Assembly (NCBI GenBank): GCA_016721465.1
Contig: JADKIA010000019.1
Span: 1-46,771 of the forward strand
DNA length: 46,771 nt
Origin: Ideonella sp.
Lineage (GTDB): Bacteria; Pseudomonadota; Gammaproteobacteria; Burkholderiales; Burkholderiaceae_C
Direction: 5' to 3'
Below the pieces are notes generated by a model. The model was given only the letters and a program-made list of their open reading frames with translations, did not search any database and was not told the origin of the DNA. Below, piece by piece: positions 16,555 to 24,209 of this stretch. Each line of letters starts with the position of its first letter. Position 1 is the stretch's first letter. A program made the translations under genes and the position numbers.

Positions 16555-18429
16555 GGCGCCAACACCGCCCCCAGCAGATCTGTCGCTCCCTCGATCCGCT
16601 CCAGCTTCGGGTAGCGCAGACCCGTTCGCACGTCGAGATTCACGACCCGGTACTCATCGTCGCGCTTGACCAGCAGACTGACCGGCCGCGAGCCGTCGCG
16701 GTTGGCCGTGATGGCCGCTTCGAGCCGGTCGCCCGTGTAGGCCTGCATGCCCACCGCCACCACCTGATCACGCGGGGCAAGGCCGGCGCGAAACGCGGGG
16801 CCGTCCCACGACACGTAGGGCAGCGTGCCGTCCTTGGACACGCCCAGGCCGAGTGAATACTGCAGGCACAGCGTCGGCTTCTCGGGGTGCAGCGCAGCGA
16901 GGTCGATGTCGCTGCGCTTGGCAGCGAAGGCGAGCTGCCAACCCGAGCGCTCCAACCCCTCAAGGCTCGCCCGCGGCCCAGTGCGGTCCAGACGCTCGCG
17001 CAGGAAAGCCCGCCAGTCGTGCGGGTGGATGGCACAGAGTTCGGACACCACGTCCTCGAAGGCATAGGTCGAAGGGCTTCGCTCGCCGTTGCCGCCGGCA
17101 AAGAGCCGGTGTGCAAAGTCGTCCAGCGACCGCGAGCCACCTGTGGCCTGGCGGATCAGCGTGTCGGCATCGAGCCAGATCAGCAGCGCCGATTCGAAGT
17201 AGTAGTCCTGGCTGCGCGTCTTCCCAGGAGGGCCAAGCGGAGGAGGCGATGGCGGGATCGTTGGTCGTGTCCTGCAGGTTGCGCCAGCGGCGGCCCGGCA
17301 ACTCGCGCAAGTGGGCCGCCGAGCGGCCGATGCGGTGGCGGATCTGCTCGGGCGAGACCAGCCCGGCGCGTGCCGCAAGCACCATGCCGTAGTACTGCGT
17401 CAGGCCTTCATAGACCCACAGCAGGCTGTTCTGCGTGGGGGTGTTGAAGTCGCTGGCTAACAGGTCAGCCGGGCGGCGGAACTTGCCATTCCAGGCATGC
17501 GCGAAATCGTGCGCCACAGTGTCTCGGTCACGGCTGGCGCTGGCCCAGTCCTTGAAGTAGTCGGTGGTGTAGACGTTCTCGCTGGACTCACGATGTTCAA
17601 GCGCCGTCCGATGCATACCTTCACCGGTGGCGAGCAACAGGTCGTAGTGCCGCCAGGGCCGGGCACCGAACAGCATGGTGGCCTGGCGCACGAGGGCGCG
17701 ATGGGCAACGATCTGCGCCTCGCTGGGCTGCAGGCGCTCGGGCGGGTCGCCAAAGAGGTGCAACACCACCGGCTGCGCAGTGCCCGGCGGGTCGAGCTCC
17801 AGGCGCCGGTAGTTCCGTCCGGCATAGACCGGCGAATCGACCAAGGTCTCCAGGCTGACCGGCTCGAAGGCCAGCCAGCCATCGCGTTCGGCCCGCACGC
17901 GCAGTGCCCAGCCCTGTTGCCAGCCCGCCGGCAAGCGAATGCTGGGCTGCACCTGGATCTCGGCCACCGGTCGGCCCGCGGGGTACTGCACCGCCGCATG
18001 CCATTGCAGGCCCAACAGCTGCGTGGCCCAAGGCGCACGGTAAGGCTGCGACTCGGGCGCGCGCACCGATTGGAAGCTCAGGTCGACCTTGGGCACGTTG
18101 ACGGGCACGTCGATCAGAAAGGCGTGCGGGTCCAGCGGGTCGCGCCGCCAAGGCAGGCGCTGGCCGGCGGCGCGCACCTCCAGGCCGGCAATCTGGCTGA
18201 CATCGCCATAGGGCCCGTGGAAGCCTGGCAACCAACGTGGAAACAGCAAGCGCATCGGTCCGGCCGTGGCGGGGATGCGCTCGCTCACCTGCAGCACTTG
18301 CTGGGCCTCGTTGGTGGCGTCCACCCGCACTTCGATGGGGGCGGCAGGGTCGGCAGCGACTGCACCGGCCGCCGAAATCAGCCACAGGAGGACGCACGCG
18401 GTCAGCAGCTTGCGCGGGTGGGGGGTCAT
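16491..18429 (-). pseudogene. M61-family peptidase with PDZ domain, HDxxH active site, one frameshift
   Basis: An exported M61 (glycyl-aminopeptidase-like) protein. It starts at ATG 18429 after GGAGACC and has a signal peptide (LLTACVLLWLISAAGAVAA). The N-terminal beta domain and the WVYEGLTQYYG helix with the third zinc ligand are normal. The zinc motif reads HDFAHAWNGKFRRP, so the catalytic Glu of HExxH is Asp. A C-terminal PDZ-like domain follows (GLGVSKDGTLPYVSWDGPAFRAGL). The frame breaks near 17220: TGGGAAGACGCGC needs one more base to continue from SAWPSWE to KTRSQDYYFESALLIWL. The gene is headed by promoter site 6, divergent from the sigma factor operon, and may process envelope proteins of the regulon. 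The frameshift may be a sequencing error; the Asp is read clearly. Confidence 0.85.
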
Positions 18430-18490
18430 GGGGGTCTCCTCGCTGGGGTTTCGGCGCTGGCAGCAAGCATTTGCTGTTCTCCATGTCACA

Positions 18491-18517
18491 GACGGATGGC
18501 GCCGCACCAACCGGACA
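18491..18517 (-). promoter_or_regulatory. ECF-type promoter site 6 (for the M61 peptidase)
   Basis: On the minus strand TGTCCGG (18517-18511), 16 bases, CGTC (18494-18491), then TG. It lies 62 bp upstream of the M61 start. Its -35 is only 30 bp from the -35 of the divergent site 7, so the two could compete for polymerase or share upstream elements. Confidence 0.72.
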
Positions 18518-18547
18518 TGCCGCTCAACGTGGCGCCCAAGAGGCCCC

Positions 18548-18574
18548 TGTCCGGTTTGGCGGCGTGCCTGCGTC
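18548..18574 (+). promoter_or_regulatory. ECF-type promoter site 7 (for 18646 and the sigma factor)
   Basis: TGTCCGG at 18548-18554, 16 bases, CGTC at 18571-18574, followed by CGTTCAAGCA. The 17 bases CTGCGTCCGTTCAAGCA recur exactly at site 11. Because the sigma factor gene lies downstream, this site implies autoregulation if the sigma factor recognises it. Confidence 0.72.
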
Positions 18575-18645
18575 CGTTCAAGCAAGGAGACAACGCGCAG
18601 ACCACCGCACAGCCCTCCCGCCCCCCAACCCCACCGGAGCCGACC

Positions 18646-18981
18646 ATGAATGCACACCAGACCCGCACGATCCAGGCCGCGAACGAGATGCCGGTCCCCG
18701 GCCAACCCAGCCGCGCATCGCGCATCGGCTGCCTGCTGGCGGCGGCCTTGGTGACCACGCTGAGCCTGGGCGCCCAGCTCGGCCTGGCCCAGGGCTACAC
18801 CGCGCAGGCCGATGCCGTGATAGCGGCCCAGCGCGGCACACCGGTGGCGCAGGGCGCTGCCCATCATCAAGCCAAGGGCGACACGCGCGGCGTTTGCCTC
18901 TACGATGCACTCGCCAGCCTGGGAGGGACGGTCAATGAACGAGGACATCAGCGATCTGATACGCCGTGTCAACGCGGCTGA
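18646..18981 (+). CDS. Small membrane or exported protein, unknown function
   Basis: A 111-residue frame from ATG 18646, with GGAGC eight bases upstream. Residues 1-26 are hydrophilic, then about 27-49 (GCLLAAALVTTLSLGAQLGLAQG) form one hydrophobic segment that may be a membrane helix or a late signal peptide. The rest is Ala/Gln-rich with two cysteines near the end. It is the first frame behind promoter site 7, and its 3' end overlaps the sigma factor start by 47 bases, so the two would be co-transcribed. Position and topology invite the idea of a sigma-linked membrane regulator, but it resembles no anti-sigma family that I know. Not recognised; existence moderately supported. Confidence 0.5.
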   Translation: MNAHQTRTIQAANEMPVPGQPSRASRIGCLLAAALVTTLSLGAQLGLAQGYTAQADAVIAAQRGTPVAQGAAHHQAKGDTRGVCLYDALASLGGTVNERGHQRSDTPCQRG

Positions 18982-19492
18982 GCCGGGTGCGCAGGACGCG
19001 CTGTTCACCGCCGCCTATGGCGAGCTGCGCAAGCTGGCGCGATCGCGGCTGCGCGATGGTGGGCGCAACACCGTGCTGGACACCACCGCGCTGGTGCACG
19101 AGTCTTACCTGCGCTTCATCAACGGCGGCCAGCTGCGCAGTGACGACCGGCGCGCCTTCTTTGCCTACGCCTCGCGCGTGATGCGCTCGGTGATCATCGA
19201 CGCCGTGCGCGAGCGCCGGGCCGAGCGCCGTGGCGGCGACCTGCAGCGCCTGACGCTGAACACCCAGTTCGTCGACAACCTGCCCGCCGGCGAAGACGAG
19301 ATGCTGCAGGTGCACGAGGCGCTGGACATGCTGGCCCAGGCCGAGCCGCGGCTGGCCCAGGTGGTGGAGATGCGCTACTTTGGCGGCTACTCCGAAGCCG
19401 AGATCGGCGAGGCGCTGGAGCTGACCGAGCGCACCGTGCGGCGCGACTGGGACAAGGCCAGGCTGCTGCTGGGCGCGATGCTCAGGGATTGA
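18935..19492 (+). CDS. ECF-family RNA polymerase sigma factor, ECF43-like (kinase-linked)
   Basis: A 185-residue sigma factor of the Sigma70_ECF (TIGR02999-type) family that accompanies Ser/Thr kinases. Start ATG 18935 follows GGGAGGGA. Region 2 spans about residues 5-95 (FAYASRVMRSVIIDAVRERRAERRG is 2.3/2.4). Region 4 (about 125-183) ends EAEIGEALELTERTVRRDWDKARLLL, its helix-turn-helix. In region 2.2 most ECF factors have DAEDLVQE; here the sequence is D49-T50-T51-A52-L-V-H-E, so acidic residues that normally contact the polymerase clamp are Thr and Ala. In the ECF43 group this exchange is known to make activity depend on threonine phosphorylation by a partner kinase; T50/T51 are the equivalents here (inference). 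It is transcribed after 18646-18981 from site 7, and site 8 drives kinase 2 just downstream. Confidence 0.93.
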   Translation: MNEDISDLIRRVNAAEPGAQDALFTAAYGELRKLARSRLRDGGRNTVLDTTALVHESYLRFINGGQLRSDDRRAFFAYASRVMRSVIIDAVRERRAERRGGDLQRLTLNTQFVDNLPAGEDEMLQVHEALDMLAQAEPRLAQVVEMRYFGGYSEAEIGEALELTERTVRRDWDKARLLLGAMLRD

Positions 19493-19509
19493 AGCCCGGC
19501 GCAGGTCGA

Positions 19510-19536
19510 TGTCCGGTTACGGCAGCAGACCCCGTC
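19510..19536 (+). promoter_or_regulatory. ECF-type promoter site 8 (for kinase 2)
   Basis: TGTCCGG at 19510-19516, 16 bases, CGTC at 19533-19536, then TGGACG. It lies between the sigma factor stop and kinase 2 and shares CCCCGTCTGG with the site before kinase 1. It excludes the in-frame ATG at 19489 as the kinase start and favours ATG 19582. Confidence 0.75.
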
Positions 19537-19581
19537 TGGACGAGTAACTCTGCAACGGATAAGCCGCAACGGACCCACCGC

Positions 19582-22497
19582 ATGGCGCTCACCCCCGCCG
19601 ACCTCACCACGCTGAGCCACCTGCTCGACGAAGCCCTGGCGCTCGACCCCGAGCAGCGCGAGGCCTGGCTGGCCGCGCTGCCGGCCGAGCACCAGCCGCA
19701 TGCCGCTCGGCTGCGACAGATGCTGGCCGCGCAATCCGCACCCGACACCGACGATCGCCTGTCCACCCTGCCCAAGCTCGGCGCCGACGAGGCCACGGCG
19801 CGGGCCGGCGAGCGAGTCGGCGCCTACAGCCTGATCCGCGAGATCGGCCGCGGCGGCATGGGCAGCGTGTGGCTGGCCGCGCGCGCCGATGGCAGCTTCA
19901 AGCGCGAGGTGGCGCTGAAGCTGCCGCGCCTGGCCTGGGGCGCGGGCCTGGCCGAACGCATGGCGCGCGAGCGCGAGATCGGCGCGCTGCTCGAGCACCC
20001 CCACATCGCGCGCATGTACGACGCCGGCGTGGACGAGCGCGGCCGGCCGTTTCTGGCGCTGGAGTACATCGACGGCCAACCCATCGACGCCTGGTGCGAG
20101 GCGCAGGGCCAGAGCGTGCGAGCGCGCCTGGGCTTGTTTTTGCAAGTGGCGCGTGCGGTGGCCTATGCGCATGGCCGGCTGGTGGTGCACCGCGATCTGA
20201 AGCCCTCCAACGTGCTGGTCACCGCCGACGGGCAGGCGCATCTGCTGGACTTCGGCATCGCCAAGCTGCTGCACGAGGCCGTGCCGGGCGAGCTCGGCTT
20301 GACGCAAGAACAGGGCCGGGTGCTGACGCCGCACTACGCCTCACCCGAGCAGATTGCCGGCGAGCCGATCACCGTGGCCTCGGACGTGTACAGCCTGGGC
20401 GTGCTGTTGTACGAGCTGTTGACCGGCGAGCTGCCCATCGCCCCCAAGCGCGGCACGCTGGGTGCGGTGGAAGAGGCGATCCTGCAAGGCGATGCGCCGT
20501 TGGCCAGCAGCCGGGTGAAGGACAAGGCCACGGCGCGGGCGCTGCGCGGCGAGGTCGATGCGATCCTGGCCAAGGCGATGCAGCGGGATGCGGGGCGGCG
20601 GTATGCGACGGCCGATGCGATGGCGCTGGACATCGAGCGGCATCTCAACGGCGAGACCGTGGCGGCGCGGCCGGACAGCTTGGCCTACCGCATGCGCAAG
20701 GCGGTGCGGCGGCATTGGGTGGGCGTGTCGGCGGCGGCGGCGGTGGCGTTCGCCGTGCTGACCGGCGGCGGCGTGGCGGTAGTCCAGGCGCAGCGGGCCA
20801 ACACGGAAGCCGAACGGGCCAAACTCGTCAAGGAGTTCGTGGTCGAGATCTTTAGCGTCCGAGGCGGCCCCGAGGGGGCTCTTTCGCAGATGCCAGCGCG
20901 TGCGCTTTTGGAGCGAGGCGCGAAGAAGATTGATGTCAAGTTCGCCGGACAGCCGCTGCTGCAGGCTGAGTTGTATGGTGTGGTGCGGGTGATGTTCTCG
21001 AACCTGTTGGCATTTGATCAGGCGGTGGAGTACGGCACGCGGCAGGTCGAGACCTTTGACGCTGCAGGCGCCGAAGGACCGAAGATTGCTGTGGCGGTTT
21101 TCGGACTTGCAGAAAGCCTTGGTGACCTAGACCGTTGGCCCGACGCCGAAGTGCGGCTGCGCCGAGCGCTGACCCTGGTCGGCGACGACGCCGGGCTGGT
21201 TGTGCGCGCCCATGCGCAACTGGCGCGGGCATTGGCGAGGCTCGGTCAGACGGCCGCAGCCGCTCAAGAACTTGACCGCGCTGAGGCCGTCGTCGCGCGC
21301 GGACCCGACCGGGTACCTGCTACCCAGCTCGCGTATACGTTGTATGTCCGAGGGCAGTGGCTCTTGAAGACCGCAGGCCTGGACAAGGCCCTGCCGGTGC
21401 TTGATCGGGCGATCCAGACGGCAAGCCAGGCAGAGGGACCTTCGTCGCAGACAGCGGTGGACGCGGGTGTGACGGTCGCCCGTGCGCTGGTCTGGCAGGG
21501 GAGGACCAACGAGGCCAAGCGCTATCTGGAGGCAGCCATCGCCGCGCTGCGGGCCGTTGGCGGCCCCAACGACTTGCGCGCGGCGTTCACCGAGGCATCG
21601 ATTACGGAGCACATGTTTGAGCATGGGGGTCTACCGTTCTCCGAAGCCGCTGCGGTCTTCGAGCGCTGCCGTGCTGACGTGCGCGCTCAGCCGGGCACTC
21701 CGACCTGGCTCATCGGACGGATGGACCTTGATTTCGGGAGCTTGCTGCTGCGGTTTGGTGACACCGAACGCGGGTCAGCCATGATCGACGATGCCGCAAC
21801 CCGGCTCTTGGCGCAGTCGCGTGATCCGAGCGAGCGCGCGGGTCTGTACAGCGACCTGGCCTGGTCGGCTCAATGGACCGGGCGCGTGGCCGACTCCCTG
21901 GACGCCTCTCGCCGCGCCCTCGAATTGAGGAAGACGCTGCAATCCGGCGAGAGTCTGGAATGGGCCTATGCTTACGTTGCCGAGCCCTTGCTCATGAGCC
22001 GTCGCTATGCTGAAGCCGAAGCGTCACTCGCCGAATTCGACAGACTGCCGGGGGTGAAGGAAGCCATGGCCAAGCCTGAACGTCGGGACTTTCGACGCTT
22101 GCCGATAATGGAAAGGGCGCTTGTCATGCTGGAGCGGGGCCATGCCAAGAGCGTGGTCGCCATGAGCGATGGACTTCAACCCATGGCCACCGGTCTCGAA
22201 GACGAGCGCCCGTGGCTGCTTCGAGCCGCAGCACTTTGCGCCACTTCGCGCACAAGCGAAGGACTGGGCTTGTACGCGACGTGGCTGCCGAAGCTCGCCG
22301 CTCGGCGCTCCTCGTACAGCCCGCAATTGGCTCATTGGCGCGCTCGCATGGGCATTTGCGCGCTCGATGCGGGCGCCCGCCAAAGGGCTCACGAAGCCTC
22401 GCAGCAAGCCAGCGCGGCCGTTGCGCGACAGGCCCGCATCGCCGCACACATCAAAGCCCCTGTGATCGAGCTCGAGCGGCGCCTACGGGTCGGCTGA
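19582..22497 (+). CDS. Transmembrane Ser/Thr protein kinase 2 with C-terminal sensor domain
   Basis: A 971-residue Hanks-type kinase, paralogue of kinase 1. The N-terminal helical domain is residues 1-70. Kinase domain motifs fall at the same numbers as in kinase 1: GRGGMGSVW (89-97), K113, HRDLKPSN (203-210), DFG (223-225). A single membrane helix lies at about 379-402, then about 565 residues of helical repeats. The cytoplasmic half is almost the same as in kinase 1, while the periplasmic half has drifted strongly, so the two should receive different signals and send them to the same target. It lies 89 bp behind the ECF43-like sigma factor, its expected substrate, and has its own promoter (site 8). 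The stop TGA is again followed in frame by 32 conserved codons (22498-22596). Confidence 0.93.
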   Translation: MALTPADLTTLSHLLDEALALDPEQREAWLAALPAEHQPHAARLRQMLAAQSAPDTDDRLSTLPKLGADEATARAGERVGAYSLIREIGRGGMGSVWLAARADGSFKREVALKLPRLAWGAGLAERMAREREIGALLEHPHIARMYDAGVDERGRPFLALEYIDGQPIDAWCEAQGQSVRARLGLFLQVARAVAYAHGRLVVHRDLKPSNVLVTADGQAHLLDFGIAKLLHEAVPGELGLTQEQGRVLTPHYASPEQIAGEPITVASDVYSLGVLLYELLTGELPIAPKRGTLGAVEEAILQGDAPLASSRVKDKATARALRGEVDAILAKAMQRDAGRRYATADAMALDIERHLNGETVAARPDSLAYRMRKAVRRHWVGVSAAAAVAFAVLTGGGVAVVQAQRANTEAERAKLVKEFVVEIFSVRGGPEGALSQMPARALLERGAKKIDVKFAGQPLLQAELYGVVRVMFSNLLAFDQAVEYGTRQVETFDAAGAEGPKIAVAVFGLAESLGDLDRWPDAEVRLRRALTLVGDDAGLVVRAHAQLARALARLGQTAAAAQELDRAEAVVARGPDRVPATQLAYTLYVRGQWLLKTAGLDKALPVLDRAIQTASQAEGPSSQTAVDAGVTVARALVWQGRTNEAKRYLEAAIAALRAVGGPNDLRAAFTEASITEHMFEHGGLPFSEAAAVFERCRADVRAQPGTPTWLIGRMDLDFGSLLLRFGDTERGSAMIDDAATRLLAQSRDPSERAGLYSDLAWSAQWTGRVADSLDASRRALELRKTLQSGESLEWAYAYVAEPLLMSRRYAEAEASLAEFDRLPGVKEAMAKPERRDFRRLPIMERALVMLERGHAKSVVAMSDGLQPMATGLEDERPWLLRAAALCATSRTSEGLGLYATWLPKLAARRSSYSPQLAHWRARMGICALDAGARQRAHEASQQASAAVARQARIAAHIKAPVIELERRLRVG

Positions 22498-22596
22498 TTC
22501 GCAACCTTCACCGCCCAACCCGGCGTCAGCCCCTACTACAAGGCCCCGCTGTTCAAGCTCGAGCGCGCGCTGGGCCTCCGCCTGCCACGGGTTTGA
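22498..22596 (+). other. Conserved in-frame 32-codon extension after the kinase 2 stop
   Basis: The frame of kinase 2 continues after its TGA for exactly 32 codons to another TGA, reading ...QPGVSPYYKAPLFKLERALGLRLPRV. Length, frame and 21 of 32 residues match the extension after kinase 1. Several differences are silent (CTCGAA/CTCGAG, CCA/CCG, TTG/CTG). It duplicates the kinase C-terminal module IAAHIKAPVIELERRL. Confidence 0.6.
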
Positions 22597-22650
22597 TCCC
22601 ACCCGGCCTCGACGCAAGGCACCCGCCTCGGCGCCAATTTCAATTGCCCA

Positions 22651-22677
22651 TGTCCTGATTCCGCCCACGCATCCGTC
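22651..22677 (+). promoter_or_regulatory. ECF-type promoter site 9 (for 22781-23065)
   Basis: TGTCCTG at 22651-22657 (one change from TGTCCGG), 16 bases, CGTC at 22674-22677. It ends about 100 bp before the start of the small membrane protein. Confidence 0.58.
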
Positions 22678-22780
22678 CGTCAGGACAAGGGATCGGAATG
22701 CAGCTTACGTCGATCCCGCAGCGGGCAGCGCAGCACCCGGTCGTGCCCACCCTCGGACTTGATTGGCGGAGGCCATCATC

Positions 22781-23065
22781 ATGCGTGCAGAACTCAATCC
22801 CTCATTGCCGAGCCTGGATCCGTGGCGGGCGAATCGTCCCGCGCTGGTTGGGTCTGCGCTGGCCGCGCTGGTCATCAGTGGCGCTGCGGCGCTGGCCATC
22901 CCGCTGCTGCTGTCGCGCGCGTTGCCGGCGCCGGGCGAGCAGCCTTTGACTCCAGTGCCCAACGTGGCAGCACCCATGGCACCTGGCGACACCAGTGTGC
23001 CGGATGCCGGCACGGCCTTGCGCTTCATGCACCAAGAGGACACAGAAGCCGCGCCAACGTTTTGA
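22781..23065 (+). CDS. Small single-span membrane protein, unknown function
   Basis: A 94-residue protein starting at ATG 22781, ten bases after GGAGG. Residues about 21-46 (RPALVGSALAALVISGAAALAIPLLLSRAL) form one membrane helix after a 20-residue cytoplasmic segment; the remaining 45 residues are Pro-rich (PAPGEQPLTPVPNVAAPMAPGD) and would lie outside the membrane. No cysteines and no known domain. It follows kinase 2 on the same strand, with its own promoter-like site 9, and resembles 18646-18981 only in layout. It may be an accessory of the kinase-sigma system, but this rests on position only. Confidence 0.62.
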   Translation: MRAELNPSLPSLDPWRANRPALVGSALAALVISGAAALAIPLLLSRALPAPGEQPLTPVPNVAAPMAPGDTSVPDAGTALRFMHQEDTEAAPTF

Positions 23066-23498
23066 GGGCAGGCAACGTCAGCCATGGCGCCTCGAGCGCT
23101 CATTTGCCCTTGCATTCAATCGCACAAGGCAGAAGGTCGGGCCGAAGGACGCGTTCGGGCGCGCTGCGGACATTGCGACGCAGCATGAACGCTGGCGCTC
23201 GACGATCAGCGCGACAGCGTTGGGCCGGGTTGCCGTGTTCTGCGCAGGTTGAGGCGGAGCCGTCGACCCAGCGGGTCGGCGGCGGGGGACACGGAGCAGA
23301 GCACGGCAACCCGGCCCAACGCGCCATCACGACGGTGGGGCACGCGACTGCTGCGATTTGCACGGGCGCACCCGGTGGCCTCGGCCTCGCGCAGATGCTG
23401 ATGGCTTTCGAAAAGACACCACGAAAGCGGCCCGCCGCAATGTCAGCAGCGAGCCGAACCGCGACGGTCGACTCGAAACGTTGGAGAGCAATCGCGTC
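23066..23498. other. Non-coding stretch between small regulon genes
   Basis: No convincing gene was found in this 433-base stretch. It is downstream of genes on both sides (22781-23065 plus, 23792-23499 minus), so it is a convergent 3' region. Its only clear structure is the large palindrome at 23217-23322. Confidence 0.55.
23217..23322. repeat. Large palindrome, 27-bp inverted arms with nested hairpin
   Basis: The left arm 23217-23243 and right arm 23296-23322 are inverted copies with 26 of 27 bases paired; the outer 21 bases (GCGTTGGGCCGGGTTGCCGTG) are perfect. The 52-base centre has its own hairpin, CCGTCGACCC with GGGTCGGCGG (one mismatch). It lies between convergent genes, so it may be a strong bidirectional terminator, a dispersed palindromic element or a MITE. 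There is no T-tract. GTTGGGC/GCCCAAC occur in the wrong order for an integron attC site. Confidence 0.8.
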
Positions 23499-23792
23499 TC
23501 AGTGCCTGGCGACCCTGAAGAACGAACGCTCGGCGTTGCCCCTGGGCAGATCACCGCGGCAGCCAACATCGGCCAAATCCTTGGCCATGCCCTTGGCAAC
23601 GCGCGCGCGAACGCAATGGTTCAAAGCTCGCGTGCGCAGGGCTTCGGCTGCACTGTGCAGTGACCGTGGCACGGCTGGCCCCCAGGGCAAGGGCTGCATG
23701 CCTTGGGGCGCACTGGCTTGAGCGCACGCGCAGCTTGTCGCTGCCAGCATCGCCGTCAAGCACAGGCCAGCGAGCATCGTTCGTGGGTTCAT
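23499..23792 (-). CDS. Small exported protein, unknown function
   Basis: A 97-residue frame with ATG 23792 behind GGGAGC. The N-terminus MNPRTMLAGLCLTAMLAATSCACAQA is a signal peptide; a lipoprotein form is possible since a Cys follows Ser-x-Ser-like small residues, but the lipobox is not clear. The mature part has a helical, basic segment (AAEALRTRALNHCVRARVAKGMAKDLADVGC) with two cysteines 20 residues apart. It lies 28 bp downstream of the small lipoprotein gene and would share promoter site 10. I do not recognise a family; the C-terminus may be affected by an indel, as other genes here are. Confidence 0.55.
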   Translation of the reverse strand: MNPRTMLAGLCLTAMLAATSCACAQASAPQGMQPLPWGPAVPRSLHSAAEALRTRALNHCVRARVAKGMAKDLADVGCRGDLPRGNAERSFFRVARH

Positions 23793-23820
23793 CGACAAGC
23801 TCCCGATTCAGTGGCCACCA

Positions 23821-23958
23821 CTACCGGCACGTCGAAGGCGAGGCCGCGCAGTTCACAGGCAAGGTGGTCATCGTCGGTGACGCTGCCTCGTCATCGCTGC
23901 CACCACCACAGGCGGCGAGCGTCAACACCAGCCAGGTGGCCAGCAAGAGCCTGTTCAT
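23821..23958 (-). CDS. Very small lipoprotein
   Basis: A 45-residue frame from ATG 23958 with a strong GGAGG site. MNRLLLATWLVLTLAAC is a classical lipoprotein signal with lipobox L-A-A-C, followed by GGGSDDEAA, a usual flexible linker. After that the frame ends at 23821. In the next frame the sequence continues as HLACELRGLAFDVPVVVATESGACR with a stop that overlaps the next gene's start (ATGA), which looks more like a natural end; a single indel near 23880 may have cut the true protein of about 55-60 residues. It is the first gene after promoter site 10. Unknown function. Confidence 0.6.
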   Translation of the reverse strand: MNRLLLATWLVLTLAACGGGSDDEAASPTMTTLPVNCAASPSTCR

Positions 23959-24033
23959 CGTGATCTCCTCCCGCGGCGAGTGCAACCGGTGTAGGGCCCA
24001 CCTCGCCACGATCGCAGGCCCTTCCATCGATCA

Positions 24034-24060
24034 GACGGGCCACCGGTGAGAAAGCGGACA
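24034..24060 (-). promoter_or_regulatory. ECF-type promoter site 10 (for 23958-23499)
   Basis: On the minus strand TGTCCGC (24060-24054, one change), 16 bases, CGTC (24037-24034), then TG. It lies about 76 bp upstream of the lipoprotein start and is divergent from site 11. Confidence 0.6.
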
Positions 24061-24140
24061 TCGGTGCGACCAGCAAGCCTGACAGCGCTGAGCATTGGCG
24101 TCGGCGCGGCGCGCGGCGTATGCCACCAAGCGCCCGCAGA

Positions 24141-24167
24141 TGTCCGGACCTGTGCGTCGACTGCGTC
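24141..24167 (+). promoter_or_regulatory. ECF-type promoter site 11 (for 24210-24686)
   Basis: TGTCCGG at 24141-24147, 16 bases, CGTC at 24164-24167. It shares the 17 bases CTGCGTCCGTTCAAGCA with site 7. The AAGGAG and ATG of the next gene follow within 45 bp. Confidence 0.72.
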
Positions 24168-24209
24168 CGTTCAAGCAGCGGACCCATCTGTGCCGCAAGG
24201 AGCCTTCCG

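Noticed and set aside
23217..23322. Integron attC site at the large palindrome
   Set aside because: GTTGGGC lies on the left and GCCCAAC on the right, the reverse of the RYYYAAC...GTTRRRY order of attC, and no integrase or cassette array is present.
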